Positions 19,763 through 29,049 are shown, counted from the first letter of the stretch. The stretch: 64,000 nucleotides of DNA from Trichomonas vaginalis G3 (GCF_026262505.1 NC_067206.1:3376879-3440878); one strand, 5' to 3'. The notes: generated from the letters alone by a model not told the origin. Numbers and translations are program-made.

Positions 19763-21497
19763 GCATTTCTATACCATGCGTAAACTGTCATGTAAGGTGG
19801 CATGTATTCTTTACTTTGTCCCGTTGTTTGCGTATATCCTGAAACGTGATGTGTATGGTCTCCTTCTCCCCACGTGTCATCCCAGTAACAATTTATAGCA
19901 AACTTAACGTCGCCTTTAACATCATATCCTTTACCTTTTGTCATTCCTGATCAATCCCAATATCTATGTCTATGCCAACCTGCTTGAGATGTACTTAAAT
20001 TTATGTAATGACTGTGTGCAGGTAAATTTTCACCTGAAATCGTTTTACTTCCACCTGTTTCCTTTGAAGAGTTTGCACAATACAAAAACCTGTCGACTAT
20101 TTGTTCCCATGCACCAACACTAAACATTACTTGAGGACCTCTTGCATCCATAGATGTATAAATAGAACCTATTGGGTTCATTAAATCAAACATATGAGAT
20201 ATTATAGGATTGTCCCTTTTGAACTTAAAATATAGTGCAACTATTTCTGGTTTCTTCTGGTTTGTGTCAGAATATTTTTTATAATATAATCTTATGTTTT
20301 CAGGGTAGGTAAAATCTTGACTATAATATTTATTTCTGTCATCTGTATAATAATATACTATTCTCGTTTTTTCTATTGCATTATATCTTTTATATCTATA
20401 ATATTCTAAATATAATGTTTGCTTTTTTGGGTCTACATGTGGTGTTTTGTCGTCATCTCCATAGTCATAATAATATGGTGCTGGAGCTGGGTCAGGCAAT
20501 GTCATATCTGCCATTTCATAAACTCTTAAATATTTCTTTTGTTCGTCTCCATATAAGTTTAAGTAGCAGTTGTTGTCTAATGGAACTTTAACTTGTGTAC
20601 CATCATTCTTTTTATAGCTTACATACATTTCATTGTTATTTTTCGGAATGAGTTTATACCGTATACCATTTTTTAAGGAATGTACAAACTGCCATCTAAA
20701 ATATTTATTTTCTTCATTGACAGAAAAGTCACCAACAATAGTTTCAATATTTTTTTTGTTCCAACTAAACTTTGGTATATTTCATTGACATATGTTTTAT
20801 CTGCTTTAGTGTTTAAGGTTTCTTGTAAGTTTGTAATATTTGCAATGGTATGTGTATGTCCAACGTCACTTTTCCTGTTTAAGGTTTCTTGTAAGTTTGT
20901 AATATCAGATATAGAATGTGTATGATGTTTTTGTGGATATGTTCCTTCTGTCCATGCGAAAATATATTCTTTTGTTGCATCTACATATCCAGCTATCCAT
21001 TTCGAGTCTGCTTTTGTATTCCTTAACTCTGTAACACCTTTCTCAAGCTCTTTCAACTGTTGTCCATCTTCCATTAAACCTCTGGTATGACTTGAAACCG
21101 TTTGTGCCAACATATCTACAGTTTCTTTGTCAGCTTTATTTTCAACATCCTCTTTTGTTGCATATGTTGCATCTGCTCTGTCATGTTCTTCTTGAACTTT
21201 TTCAATGACATATTCTTTGTCAGCTTTGTTGTCAACATCTGCTTTCAAAAGAAGTTCATTTATAGGTTTCTCGTTTAAAGTTCCTTTTGTTGGATTTATA
21301 CAGACAGTATGGTTCTTATTGTCTTGAAATAGAAACTCATCTGTCATAGGGTTTATTGTCAGTTTTAGGTTTCCTTCTTTCAATGACTCAGATATTTTAG
21401 CATAGTTTGAAAAGTTTGTTGTGTTCTTATTTAGAGCTTGCATAATGAGTTGTCGGTTGTGTTGTATTTCTCTCATAGACGCTGTTTCATTTGACAT
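19759..21497 (-). pseudogene. Phage-like tail-fibre/collar protein
   Basis: Large leftward block of about 575 codons with about two breaks. The N-terminal part is a helical stalk with recurring KAD units (LLLKADVDNKADKEYV, DVENKADKETV, NTKADSKW). Next come tandem motifs HTHSISDITNLQETLNRKSD and HTHTIANITNLQETLNTKAD, the His-x-His plus ITNLQ pattern of bacteriophage tail fibres. The end holds NPIGSIYTSMDARGPQVMF, GAWEQIVDRFLYC and ENLPAHSHYINL, which fit the phage tail-collar/baseplate domain (PIGSIY, GxWEQI-x-DRFL, LPxHSH). It likely forms a receptor-binding fibre on the virion. Family homology is clear from motifs; the role is inferred. Confidence 0.8.
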
Positions 21498-21515
21498 TTT
21501 TATTATAGATAAAAT
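21498..21515. promoter_or_regulatory. 18-base divergent promoter
   Basis: TTTTATTATAGATAAAAT separates the fibre gene ATG (leftward) from the ATG at 21516 (rightward). It is itself nearly a palindrome, giving TTTTAT-type motifs on both strands. Confidence 0.55.
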
Positions 21516-22364
21516 ATGCTTCCAATAGAAAAAGAAAATTCTAGAGTTGCTACAACTAAACCATTAGATGAACTTTTTACTAATGTCGGTCAAAAGTTTG
21601 ACTTAGATACTATAAAGCATGAAGGCTATCGTTTTGACTACCCATTAAGATGGGTAAGAGACCCATCTGTTACTAAATCTATTGGCTTTCGAAGAATAAA
21701 ATTTGTGTCTGTAGAAGATAAAAGTTTTCCATTTATTGTAAGGTTTCATATAGATTATATATCTGAAGGGAAACGAAAAATGTGGGAAGAAATTGAGCTA
21801 ATACAAGTTGACCTTTCATCTTCTCTACAGACTGCGTTAAAAAATATAGAAGATAAAATAAATTCATGTTATGCAAAATATGCTGATGAATATGCGAATA
21901 CCGATAGCACACTTTATGTGAGAATTGTATATGACAAACAAAATTCACAAGTGTCATTTCAAATCTACGAAAACAATCCAAATAAAGACGAACAAATATA
22001 TACAGAATTCACTGCAATGTCATGGTATTATTTGCAAAGAATGTTAAATCAGAAAGTCGAACTTCCTTTAGCAAATATTTACAGTCGATATGCAAGAGAT
22101 GAACCATATTTATTTAAAGATGTTTTCGACCAAGATGCTATTATTGTTCATGCTTCATTTTCTGGCGCCCAAAACTCTTTCTTATGCTTGGCAAATGACT
22201 TTTACGAAAAACCTACAAAGTTATATGAACCACCAAGTGGAAGTATTTCAGACTTTCAAGTATGGTTTACTACAGATGGAAGAAAAAGAATAATTCCATT
22301 ATACCATGCGTTTTACTTAGAACTTAGTTTCATATACAACTACTATCGAACGGTAAAAATATAA
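21516..22364 (+). CDS. Maverick protein paired with the fibre gene, 282 residues
   Basis: A whole frame starting MLPIEKENSRVATTKPLDEL. Paralogue of the block at 14149-15009. Strand-rich with conserved aromatic blocks (YRFDYPLRWV, FQVWFTTDGRKRIIPLYHAF, LELSFIYNYYRTVKI). No catalytic motif seen and no family I recognise. Divergent transcription from the fibre gene with an 18-base shared spacer suggests a joint role in the virion; this is inference. The stop lies four bases from the stop of the opposing gene. Confidence 0.75.
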   Translation: MLPIEKENSRVATTKPLDELFTNVGQKFDLDTIKHEGYRFDYPLRWVRDPSVTKSIGFRRIKFVSVEDKSFPFIVRFHIDYISEGKRKMWEEIELIQVDLSSSLQTALKNIEDKINSCYAKYADEYANTDSTLYVRIVYDKQNSQVSFQIYENNPNKDEQIYTEFTAMSWYYLQRMLNQKVELPLANIYSRYARDEPYLFKDVFDQDAIIVHASFSGAQNSFLCLANDFYEKPTKLYEPPSGSISDFQVWFTTDGRKRIIPLYHAFYLELSFIYNYYRTVKI

Positions 22365-22368
22365 TTTT

Positions 22369-22611
22369 TTAATACGGTTGAGGTGTTGGATTTGGTTGCC
22401 AACTAGATTGTGGTGCAGGTTCAGGTTGTTGTATAACAGGGGCTTGTTCTTCTGGTTCAGGGTCTTTAGGTATAATACCAACGAACTGACCTACTCTTTT
22501 ACCAATATTTTTGACACCGTTCCAAATTCCTCTTCCGACAGATTTTATTCCATTCCATATACCTCTTCCAACTCTTCTGAAGAAGTTTCCAATACTACTG
22601 AAGAAACCCAT
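22369..22611 (-). CDS. Cationic amphipathic peptide, 80 residues, possibly myristoylated
   Basis: Starts MGFFSSIGNFFRRVGRGIWN. The sequence VGRGIWNGIKSVGRGIWNGV is an 11-residue unit repeated in tandem (VGRGIWNGIKS, VGRGIWNGVKN), giving a cationic amphipathic helix of about 45 residues, followed by a Pro/Glu/Gln tail. Gly at position 2 with Ser at 6 fits an N-myristoylation signal. Such peptides in non-enveloped virions disrupt membranes during entry; that role is inferred. The equivalent frame is still recognisable in the second copy. Confidence 0.65.
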   Translation of the reverse strand: MGFFSSIGNFFRRVGRGIWNGIKSVGRGIWNGVKNIGKRVGQFVGIIPKDPEPEEQAPVIQQPEPAPQSSWQPNPTPQPY

Positions 22612-22629
22612 TTTACTACGTGTAAAAAT

Positions 22630-22992
22630 CTAATGTCCGCCAAGTCTTTTACGTTTCCTGTTGAGTTCCATAGCATTCTTTAACTGGAGCTCATACATTC
22701 TGTTTCTCCTCTGGTAGAAAACATATTCTGGGTCAACTCCTGTGTTCGCGTCATCTGCATAAAGTTGTTTATATCCCACTTCAGGGTTTGTATAAAACTC
22801 TTTCCATCTCATATTTGCATACCATGGTGGCAAACCTAACGCAGCGTCATTTGACATGGCAGTTTGCATTTGTACATCTGTTGGCACTTGACCATAGTTT
22901 GCCATTGCAGTTTGTATTCTAACTTCATTTGGAATATTCTCTGGGTTTGGTTGTCCAGGTTGCTGTGCATTCGCTAAGTTCTGTGCGTCCAT
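22630..22992 (-). CDS. Maverick protein of unknown function, 120 residues
   Basis: The N-terminal half is Asn/Gln/Pro-rich and holds an internal repeat (EVRIQTAMANYGQVP and DVQMQTAMSNDAALG). The middle is aromatic (LPPWYANMRWKEFYTNPEVG) and the C terminus basic (LNRKRKRLGGH). The composition fits a small virion protein, perhaps DNA- or capsid-binding, without proof. Start after TATTTTTATCTAATATTAA. It forms a compact leftward string with the peptide gene and the membrane microprotein. Confidence 0.65.
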   Translation of the reverse strand: MDAQNLANAQQPGQPNPENIPNEVRIQTAMANYGQVPTDVQMQTAMSNDAALGLPPWYANMRWKEFYTNPEVGYKQLYADDANTGVDPEYVFYQRRNRMYELQLKNAMELNRKRKRLGGH

Positions 22993-23015
22993 TTAATATT
23001 AGATAAAAATATCTC

Positions 23016-23147
23016 TTACGAGTACATATACTGAACATTTGCAGGCATTGGTTCATCTTCATATTCTCTGTACTTTTCTGCCACGTCAAATAAATAAATG
23101 ACACAATGGAAAAAACCTAAAACAAGTAGTCCTATTTCAAACCACAT
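23016..23147 (-). CDS. 43-residue single-pass membrane microprotein
   Basis: Reads MWFEIGLLVLGFFHCVIYLF followed by DVAEKYREYEDEPMP and ends QYMYS. The first 20 residues are one hydrophobic helix, the rest an acidic tail, so a tail-out single-span membrane protein is likely. Its start overlaps the end of the methyltransferase gene by 16 bases. In the second copy at 35182-35313 the same frame is open with one Val-to-Ala change, which supports coding. Function unknown. Confidence 0.65.
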   Translation of the reverse strand: MWFEIGLLVLGFFHCVIYLFDVAEKYREYEDEPMPANVQYMYS

Positions 23148-23950
23148 TTACTTACTAATAAAATTTCTTTATTGTGACACTTTCTCCAGTTTATAGGACC
23201 TCTCTCATATTCTATCTTGTCATATATAAACTCATAGTCATGTATGTCCTCTAACCATCTCATAACGGTTTCCAAACCACTTTTATCGGATGTAAAGTAA
23301 AAGCATGGATGGTTATGTAAAACGTCTAAAGTTTCTAAAGAGTCTCTCAAAGTCCAGTCTACTTGGTATTGAAAATCCCATGTGTTATAGAACGGTGGGT
23401 CCACTATAAAGAAAACATTTTCCTTGTCTTTATATTTTTCATACAACTCTGTCCAATGACATCTCACAAACTCTATACCCTCAATATATTTTTCTATGTC
23501 CTCTTTGAAAACATTTGTATAGTTAAGATATAAAACTTTTGACATAAGTGTTTCAATGTCATGAACTCTTATAGCACCACTATATAATAGTCTAGCAGAT
23601 ATACTATCCCAGTCTATATATTCTGCTTTTTTCAAAACCTCTCTCACAATATCTTTCTTATCTAATGGTATACGTTCCATCTTACCTATAGGTATCTTTT
23701 CTTTTAACTCTTTCAATATATTGTTTGTGTCTGGAATATGTTTGAGACGGTCCATATAGTTGTCGAAGTCATTGCATATAATCTTTGAGTCTGGGAATAT
23801 TGTATGGCACAAATGGGATATATAGAAACTTCCACCGAACAAATCTACAAATGTTAGACCATTCGGTAGTTTCTTAAGTTCTCTCAATATAATATCTTTA
23901 CATCTACTCTTATTTCCAAAGAACGGTAACGGTGGTTTTGTAAAATTCAT
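23132..23950 (-). CDS. D12-class (Dam-like) DNA adenine methyltransferase
   Basis: A 272-residue protein. PPLPFFGNKSR at the N terminus and FVDLFGGSFYISH (about residues 34-46) match the S-adenosylmethionine-binding motifs of Dam-type enzymes. FFIVDPPFYNTWDFQY (about 183-198) is the catalytic DPP[YF] motif. The N-terminal two thirds lie in the right TIR, so the left TIR carries a partial copy. It would methylate adenine in the element's own DNA; target site unknown. A role in protection or in marking replicated DNA is inferred. Looks whole; the start follows CATTTTTATTATTATATATAA. Confidence 0.85.
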   Translation of the reverse strand: MNFTKPPLPFFGNKSRCKDIILRELKKLPNGLTFVDLFGGSFYISHLCHTIFPDSKIICNDFDNYMDRLKHIPDTNNILKELKEKIPIGKMERIPLDKKDIVREVLKKAEYIDWDSISARLLYSGAIRVHDIETLMSKVLYLNYTNVFKEDIEKYIEGIEFVRCHWTELYEKYKDKENVFFIVDPPFYNTWDFQYQVDWTLRDSLETLDVLHNHPCFYFTSDKSGLETVMRWLEDIHDYEFIYDKIEYERGPINWRKCHNKEILLVSKCGLK

Positions 23951-24104
23951 TTATATATAATAATAAAAATGTTTTTACTCGAAAAGTGACAGAAAAGTGA
24001 CAAAACATGAAAACATATATATTTTGTGAAAAGTGACACAAAAAGTGACATTTAAAAAGTGACACCATTAATATGATGTAAATAACAACGGTTTTGGTTT
24101 TGTC
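23345..24104 (-). repeat. Right terminal inverted repeat of Maverick 1
   Basis: Inverted partner of bases 1-760. It contains the 5' part of the complete methyltransferase gene, whose 3' part lies just inside the repeat. The end TTTTGTC is followed by ACCGGCTGG, and that same flank also follows the second copy. Confidence 0.95.
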
Positions 24105-24161
24105 ACCGGCTGGTCGGCTGGGGTTCGGTCCTCCTCTTGGGTCTTGGGCAAAATTTCTTAT

Positions 24162-24260
24162 GGGCTAGAGGGCGCAACGCGCCTGGAAGCCCTCCGAATA
24201 AAAACTTCATTTATACTAAACATCTTCGGGGCTAGAGGGCGCAACGCGCCTGGAAGCCCC
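24162..24260 (+). other. Two GC-rich nested hairpins next to the Maverick end
   Basis: Units at 24162-24192 and 24228-24260 share GGGCTAGAGGGCGC, loop AAC, GCGCCTGGAAGCCC. Outer stem GGGCT/AGCCC and inner stem GGCGC/GCGCC. The spacer between the two is TCCGAATAAAAACTTCATTT. The same hairpin, with its inner stem changed on both sides, ends the third Maverick copy (49508-49539). It may be the 3' end signal of the transporter gene or belong to the Maverick edge. Confidence 0.7.
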
Positions 24261-24290
24261 ACTACTACTTTTTTTTTGAGAATGCTCTGA

Positions 24291-26408
24291 TTAGAGTTTG
24301 AGGAGCATACCGAATCCGAAGAGAATAGTGATGCAGAAAATGAAGGAGACTACGGTAGCGATTGCTCCAGACTTCATCATGTCCTTTGTTGTCAAGAACT
24401 CATTTCCGTTCTTATCCTGTAATGATGTGCAGCACAAGTTGGGGAATGATGAAACAGGCATGATTTGGGAAGCAGTTGTTGCAGCGACAGCGCCGAGTGC
24501 GTACAATCTAAGGTGCGGAGTAGTTTTAGCGAACTGGCAGATGATTGGAAGAACAATTGTCGCTGAAACAGTGTGCGAAATGAAGACATTGATTAATAAT
24601 TCGAAGAAAGAGATGATGAAGAATGTAACCCATGTAGATGTCTTTCCGAGTAACTTCTGGAGTAAGTCTGAAACGATCTGGAGCAATCCAGACTCTTTGA
24701 CAACGTATCCAAGAGCATTGCCACCCATAACGAGGAACAAAATGTTCCATGGTAGCTTGGCGATGTAGGATGGATTGAGAATTCCTGTTCCGTAGAAGAT
24801 AATAAGTGGAATGAAGCCGATGATACCGTTATCACCAAAAACTTTGTGGACTTCGAATGGTAAAATAATCCAGAGGATAATAGATATAAGAGAGATAACA
24901 GATACAACGATCTGGCGCCATCCGAAATCTGTCTTCGGTGCAACGAATTTCGGAACTTCACTTACGTCTGTCTTGTAAACGAAACGAATAATGAACCAGT
25001 AAACAATTGAGGCAATGAGGCCTGTTGGAATAGCTGTAACCATGAACTCAATGAAGCCAAGTCTCTGGTCAGAATTTACAGATAAAACGTTGTTGACGGA
25101 ATCGACAGCAATAGCGTTCTGTGGAGAAGCGAGTTGTGTCATGAGACCTCCACAGTTGCCACCTGCAGCGATCCCAACTAAAAGTAACTTGGCATAAGTC
25201 GATCCTTGTGGTAATTGGTTCAATGTCTGTAGAACGAGAGTGCAGACGATCATAGTAGAAGCGACATTGTTGATCCACATGGCAAGGAATGCGTTAAGAG
25301 CGATAACTGCGTAGAGATATAAACCGGTAGAACCTGTAGCCTTCTTAAGGACCATGGAAGCGATACGCTTGTCCATTTCAGTAACTTGGAAGGCTGCAGC
25401 GATTGTGAAGCCACCAATAATGAGATAAACTGTTGAAGACATTGTTGCTTTTTGGATATCAGCTGCGAGCTTTGTCATAACGACATTAGCTTTGAGACGT
25501 AATATGACACCGAAGAATGGAATAGAAAGTGAAGTTAACCAAAGAGGAATGGCTGTTGTGCACCATAAGATTGCACAGAAAACAAGAAGTCCTAAACAAC
25601 GCTGGGCTTCGTATTTTCCGTCGCCGAAGAAATTGTAGACGAGGAATGGAATCATGCATACGAAAGCAATGATAATTGGGATAATTTTGATTGGAGTTGC
25701 AGTAAGATGGAATTCGTTAGAACGGAATGTATAGGCATCCCATTGGCCAAGTACTGTAGCTTGTTTCCAATCAAGGTTCTGACGAACCGATTTATGGAGT
25801 TCCATAATGATTTCCTGGCGAGGACGGCTGTCGCCCTTTGGATAAATCTTTCTCTTAAGAAGGATGAAGAGTTCTTCGAGGCGGCTGAGGTCACCCTGGA
25901 TGGTTGGCATATTTTCGAAGCAATCTGTCTGAAGAACGTCAAGATCTTGATGGGCTTCTGGGTATACAAGTTTCTTAACGAACTTCTTGATGATGTGGGA
26001 AGTAGCAGAGTGGTTAACTTCGAGGAAAGAACGGATCTCGTAAAGGTTCAGAGTTGTAATAAAAATTTTCTTATGGATGGCAATGGCTGTCTCTTCATCT
26101 TGTGGTGTCTGCTTCTCAAGTTCGGAATAAACATTCTGGGAAATTGATTCGACTTTCTCTGAAGTCTGTGTAACGTATTCACAATAAAATTTAATTGATT
26201 CGTTAACGTTTTGGGTCAAAGCTTCCTTAAAAGTGGTGGTATGCTCCTTTTTCATTTGAACAATTTCTTCTTCGGATTTTCCATTTTCACGGGCTTCCTT
26301 GATTTCAGCAGCCATTTGAAGAAGCATCTTCTTGAACTGCTTATATTGGATGTAGTGTTTGTCCCATGTCTTAACGGCAATAAAGCGTAGCTGTTTACCA
26401 AATTTCAT
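24291..26408 (-). CDS. SPX-domain low-affinity phosphate/anion transporter
   Basis: Complete host gene, 705 residues, no intron. Residues 1 to about 170 are an SPX domain: MKFGKQLRFIAVKTW, YIQYKQFKKML, and NHSATSHIIKKFVKK, whose Lys residues in other SPX proteins bind inositol pyrophosphates and so sense phosphate. From about residue 235 on there are ten or more membrane segments of the divalent anion/Na+ symporter (SLC13-like) family, with the paired pseudo-symmetric motifs NNVAST/SHTVSAT and ASPQNA/VSSFPN. This is the architecture of yeast Pho87/Pho90/Pho91. The protein would move phosphate or a dicarboxylate across the plasma or a lysosome-like membrane. It stands alone, its 3' end 187 bases from the Maverick. 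A broken copy lies at 36451-38557. Confidence 0.9.
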   Translation of the reverse strand: MKFGKQLRFIAVKTWDKHYIQYKQFKKMLLQMAAEIKEARENGKSEEEIVQMKKEHTTTFKEALTQNVNESIKFYCEYVTQTSEKVESISQNVYSELEKQTPQDEETAIAIHKKIFITTLNLYEIRSFLEVNHSATSHIIKKFVKKLVYPEAHQDLDVLQTDCFENMPTIQGDLSRLEELFILLKRKIYPKGDSRPRQEIIMELHKSVRQNLDWKQATVLGQWDAYTFRSNEFHLTATPIKIIPIIIAFVCMIPFLVYNFFGDGKYEAQRCLGLLVFCAILWCTTAIPLWLTSLSIPFFGVILRLKANVVMTKLAADIQKATMSSTVYLIIGGFTIAAAFQVTEMDKRIASMVLKKATGSTGLYLYAVIALNAFLAMWINNVASTMIVCTLVLQTLNQLPQGSTYAKLLLVGIAAGGNCGGLMTQLASPQNAIAVDSVNNVLSVNSDQRLGFIEFMVTAIPTGLIASIVYWFIIRFVYKTDVSEVPKFVAPKTDFGWRQIVVSVISLISIILWIILPFEVHKVFGDNGIIGFIPLIIFYGTGILNPSYIAKLPWNILFLVMGGNALGYVVKESGLLQIVSDLLQKLLGKTSTWVTFFIISFFELLINVFISHTVSATIVLPIICQFAKTTPHLRLYALGAVAATTASQIMPVSSFPNLCCTSLQDKNGNEFLTTKDMMKSGAIATVVSFIFCITILFGFGMLLKL

Positions 26409-29049
26409 TCTTGATTTGAATTTTTTTGGTCATGAATTTTTGAGTTTATAACGATAATTTCCTTTCAAATCAAAATCTTTTGATTTGATTGGATCGAAAA
26501 AAACAATCGATTATGGATAATCTAGTATGAATGCGTTTGAAAAGTAATAATGGTTTTATCCTTTGAATTCTCTCAAAAATAACTTTATTCACTATCACAT
26601 TCACCGATAGGACATGTTTCGTTTTTAAATAGATTAGGACTAATGAATGAAGCCTAAAATATTGGATTCGATGAATTGTTCCGAAATTGTCATTTGATAA
26701 TGAACAATACAAAAGTCACAATATTAAGGAATATTTAAGTATAGTATTTGTTGGTCTTATATTGTGTAAAAAAATAATAACGAAATAACGTATTAAAGAA
26801 AATATTTGTTGTATTCCATTTTCTATCTTGTTAATATTAATTTTTTATAAACGATAGAAAACGATCTCTCTCAAATTGAATCTTTTCAAAGCTGATTTTT
26901 GAGCATGATTATGGAAATTCACAAATTGAAATTTGTTATCATCCTTTTAAGAGCATGCAATTAGAAATAATATTAATGATTTCTTCGAAAAAGTCAGTGA
27001 ATTTTACATTAGTTTTGTGATTTCGAATCTTGCCCAAACGACCATTTATCAAAAACAAGCATAGCGTTTAACAACTTAACTGGTGGAATAGCTGGTCCAT
27101 AGGCAAAAGCACTTTTATAGTCTTTTAAAAGAGAATTGTTTCAAAAAACCTTGAAATGATTTGCTTTGCCCATTAAAATTTAACACGTTACATATAAATT
27201 CTGCTATAATTTGGCTGTTTTTTAGTCAGTTTATATGAAAAAGCATTAAAATTGTAAAACATGCTGCTTTAATGTCATGAAGACAAAATTTTAAATGTTA
27301 AATGCTCAATTATATAACAACTCGCAAAAGAGGAATAAAATATTATTTCTGGAAATAAAATCTAATAGTTATGATCCAATAGCCACAAATTTATCTATCA
27401 TTTAGATACTCAATAATTTGCAACTAAAATTTTATTGTTTGAGACGATATTGATGCTTTCATCAATATTTCGCATATACGAATCCTCAAAATTTGAAAAC
27501 CATAGTAATAACATGAATATAATATCTATTTGAACAATATTCAAGATATATTATTTCAAATAAATAGAAAGTGAAAATTGAATTTGATGTTAGATTTATT
27601 CAACGAATATAGGCTAAACTTTCAATAATAAAAGTTTATAATAGTTTCATATGATCATTTCATATCAGAAACACAGTCCAATGTTTGAGTACAATCAATG
27701 AAAATTATGAATTAGAAAATCACCAAAAACAAATCACAGAGAATTTGATTCAATTGATTGATTACAATTTTCGAAGCTATTGAATAATATCATTTACTTC
27801 ACATGGTTAAATAGGATAGATACAGGATTAATTGCATATTATCAACAAAATATTTGAATGATACAATGCATAAGACAAATTTGAAGCCTTTTATACAAGA
27901 GCTTAAACTTTAATGCGGTCATTTTAAAATGATAATCGCGATAATAAAATATAAAAATAACTCTCTGAAAATTGCCTATTGAAATCATAAACTCCCTGAT
28001 AAAGTATATCTACTTATAGTGAGCAACCAAATATTTTTGAGCCCTCTTTTTCTATTTACACTTGTATTGATTTAATTGAATAATCATATTCATTTTAATA
28101 CAAAAGAGATCTAGACTTGGAGAATTAGCTGAATTGCAGCTTATTAACAAAAGCATCCTGAAATAAAAACTAATGTATTCAGCAAATATCCGATTAACAC
28201 TCAATCATAGCCAATCATTGCTATCAAATCATATCAAAATGAATTCTATTTTCTGAGGCAAAAATAATTTGTAACTCTTAGAAACAAAATCAATGTGATA
28301 TTTGCATCTTATTGGATAAGAAAGAATTGCATATGGCCTTCAGATTTTGTTCAATCCTTTCCAGATGTAAAATTACTTTTCCGTTTTTTCTTAGAAAATC
28401 CAATGGAATTCAATCATATAGAAATTTTATATTTATGATATCATATGTTAAATTTGAAACTTGCTTGAAAGCAGCAGCTGATAGAAATATCATCAATCTA
28501 TATTATATTTCATCGGTGGTAGTATCTCTCAAAAATTGAATCAGTATTTGGCAACTTGCAGGCCTAACTTCGGACAATTTTGATTTTCTTGTATTAATGA
28601 GAGTGAGAACTATATTAATGGCTCCATAAAAGTTATCTGAATGATTTGTATCAATTAAATTCTCCAAAATTGCATTATTATGTTAATAAGGATATCACCA
28701 ATGATTTTGTTTTTACCGAAATATTTTCGATTGAGAGATGAAATTTAGCGTTTGACTTTCTGAGGACCGAACATTTAATCCCAGATATCCATTCTTGAAA
28801 AGTTCATTTATACTATGTATTGATGAATAATATGCATAAATAGTAATGATTTGATTTGAAAAGATGGTTTTATTCAAATTCAAATCAAAACTTAAATTCT
28901 GTTGATTCGGAAATTTGATTAGCACATTTGAATGATGATAAATTTCTTGTTAAAAGAAATCACAGCTGGTATCTCTATCATATATGTTTAACATGAATAT
29001 TTACAAAATTCAATGAGATATTGAAAATATATTTATCATAACTTAAACT
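26409..29049. other. AT-rich host intergenic region
   Basis: About 2.6 kb without a convincing gene apart from the fragment at 27009-27190. The first 750 bases recur at 38558-39297. I see no RNA gene, no long repeat and no clear initiator before the transporter ATG. Confidence 0.6.
27009..27190 (-). pseudogene. 3' fragment of an unidentified host gene
   Basis: Leftward coding-like remnant. A stretch SAFAYGPAIPPVKLLNAMLV followed by FDKWSFGQDSKSQN and a stop is readable in one frame, with a one-base frame shift just upstream of it at a run of T/A; the copy at 39153-39297 is in frame through that point. No upstream part is recognisable. I do not know the family. Confidence 0.4.

Larger units (their letters stand above)
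1..24104. mobile_element. Maverick/Polinton element 1, nearly whole
   Basis: Giant virus-like DNA transposon of the Maverick/Polinton class. Seen directly: 760-bp inverted repeats at both ends, and between them genes for family B DNA polymerase, retroviral-type integrase, packaging ATPase, SF3 helicase, capsid-type proteins and about a dozen others in two opposed blocks. Genes read mainly rightward to about 10.7 kb and mainly leftward from about 11 kb on. The left terminus coincides with the window edge, so the target duplication cannot be checked. The element looks close to whole, with roughly ten apparent breaks spread over several genes; sequence error could explain some of them. Near-identity of the two TIRs argues for a young insertion. 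Mavericks are known to be abundant in Trichomonas vaginalis. Confidence 0.93.

Noticed and set aside
1-24104. Adenovirus-type cysteine protease expected in a Maverick
   Set aside because: I looked for a His, acidic and Cys triad context in the unassigned genes and found none convincing, so no gene was labelled as protease.
24298-25197. Rightward and alternate-frame open frames inside the transporter gene
   Set aside because: The 705-codon leftward frame has clear SPX and symporter motifs; the others are shadows.
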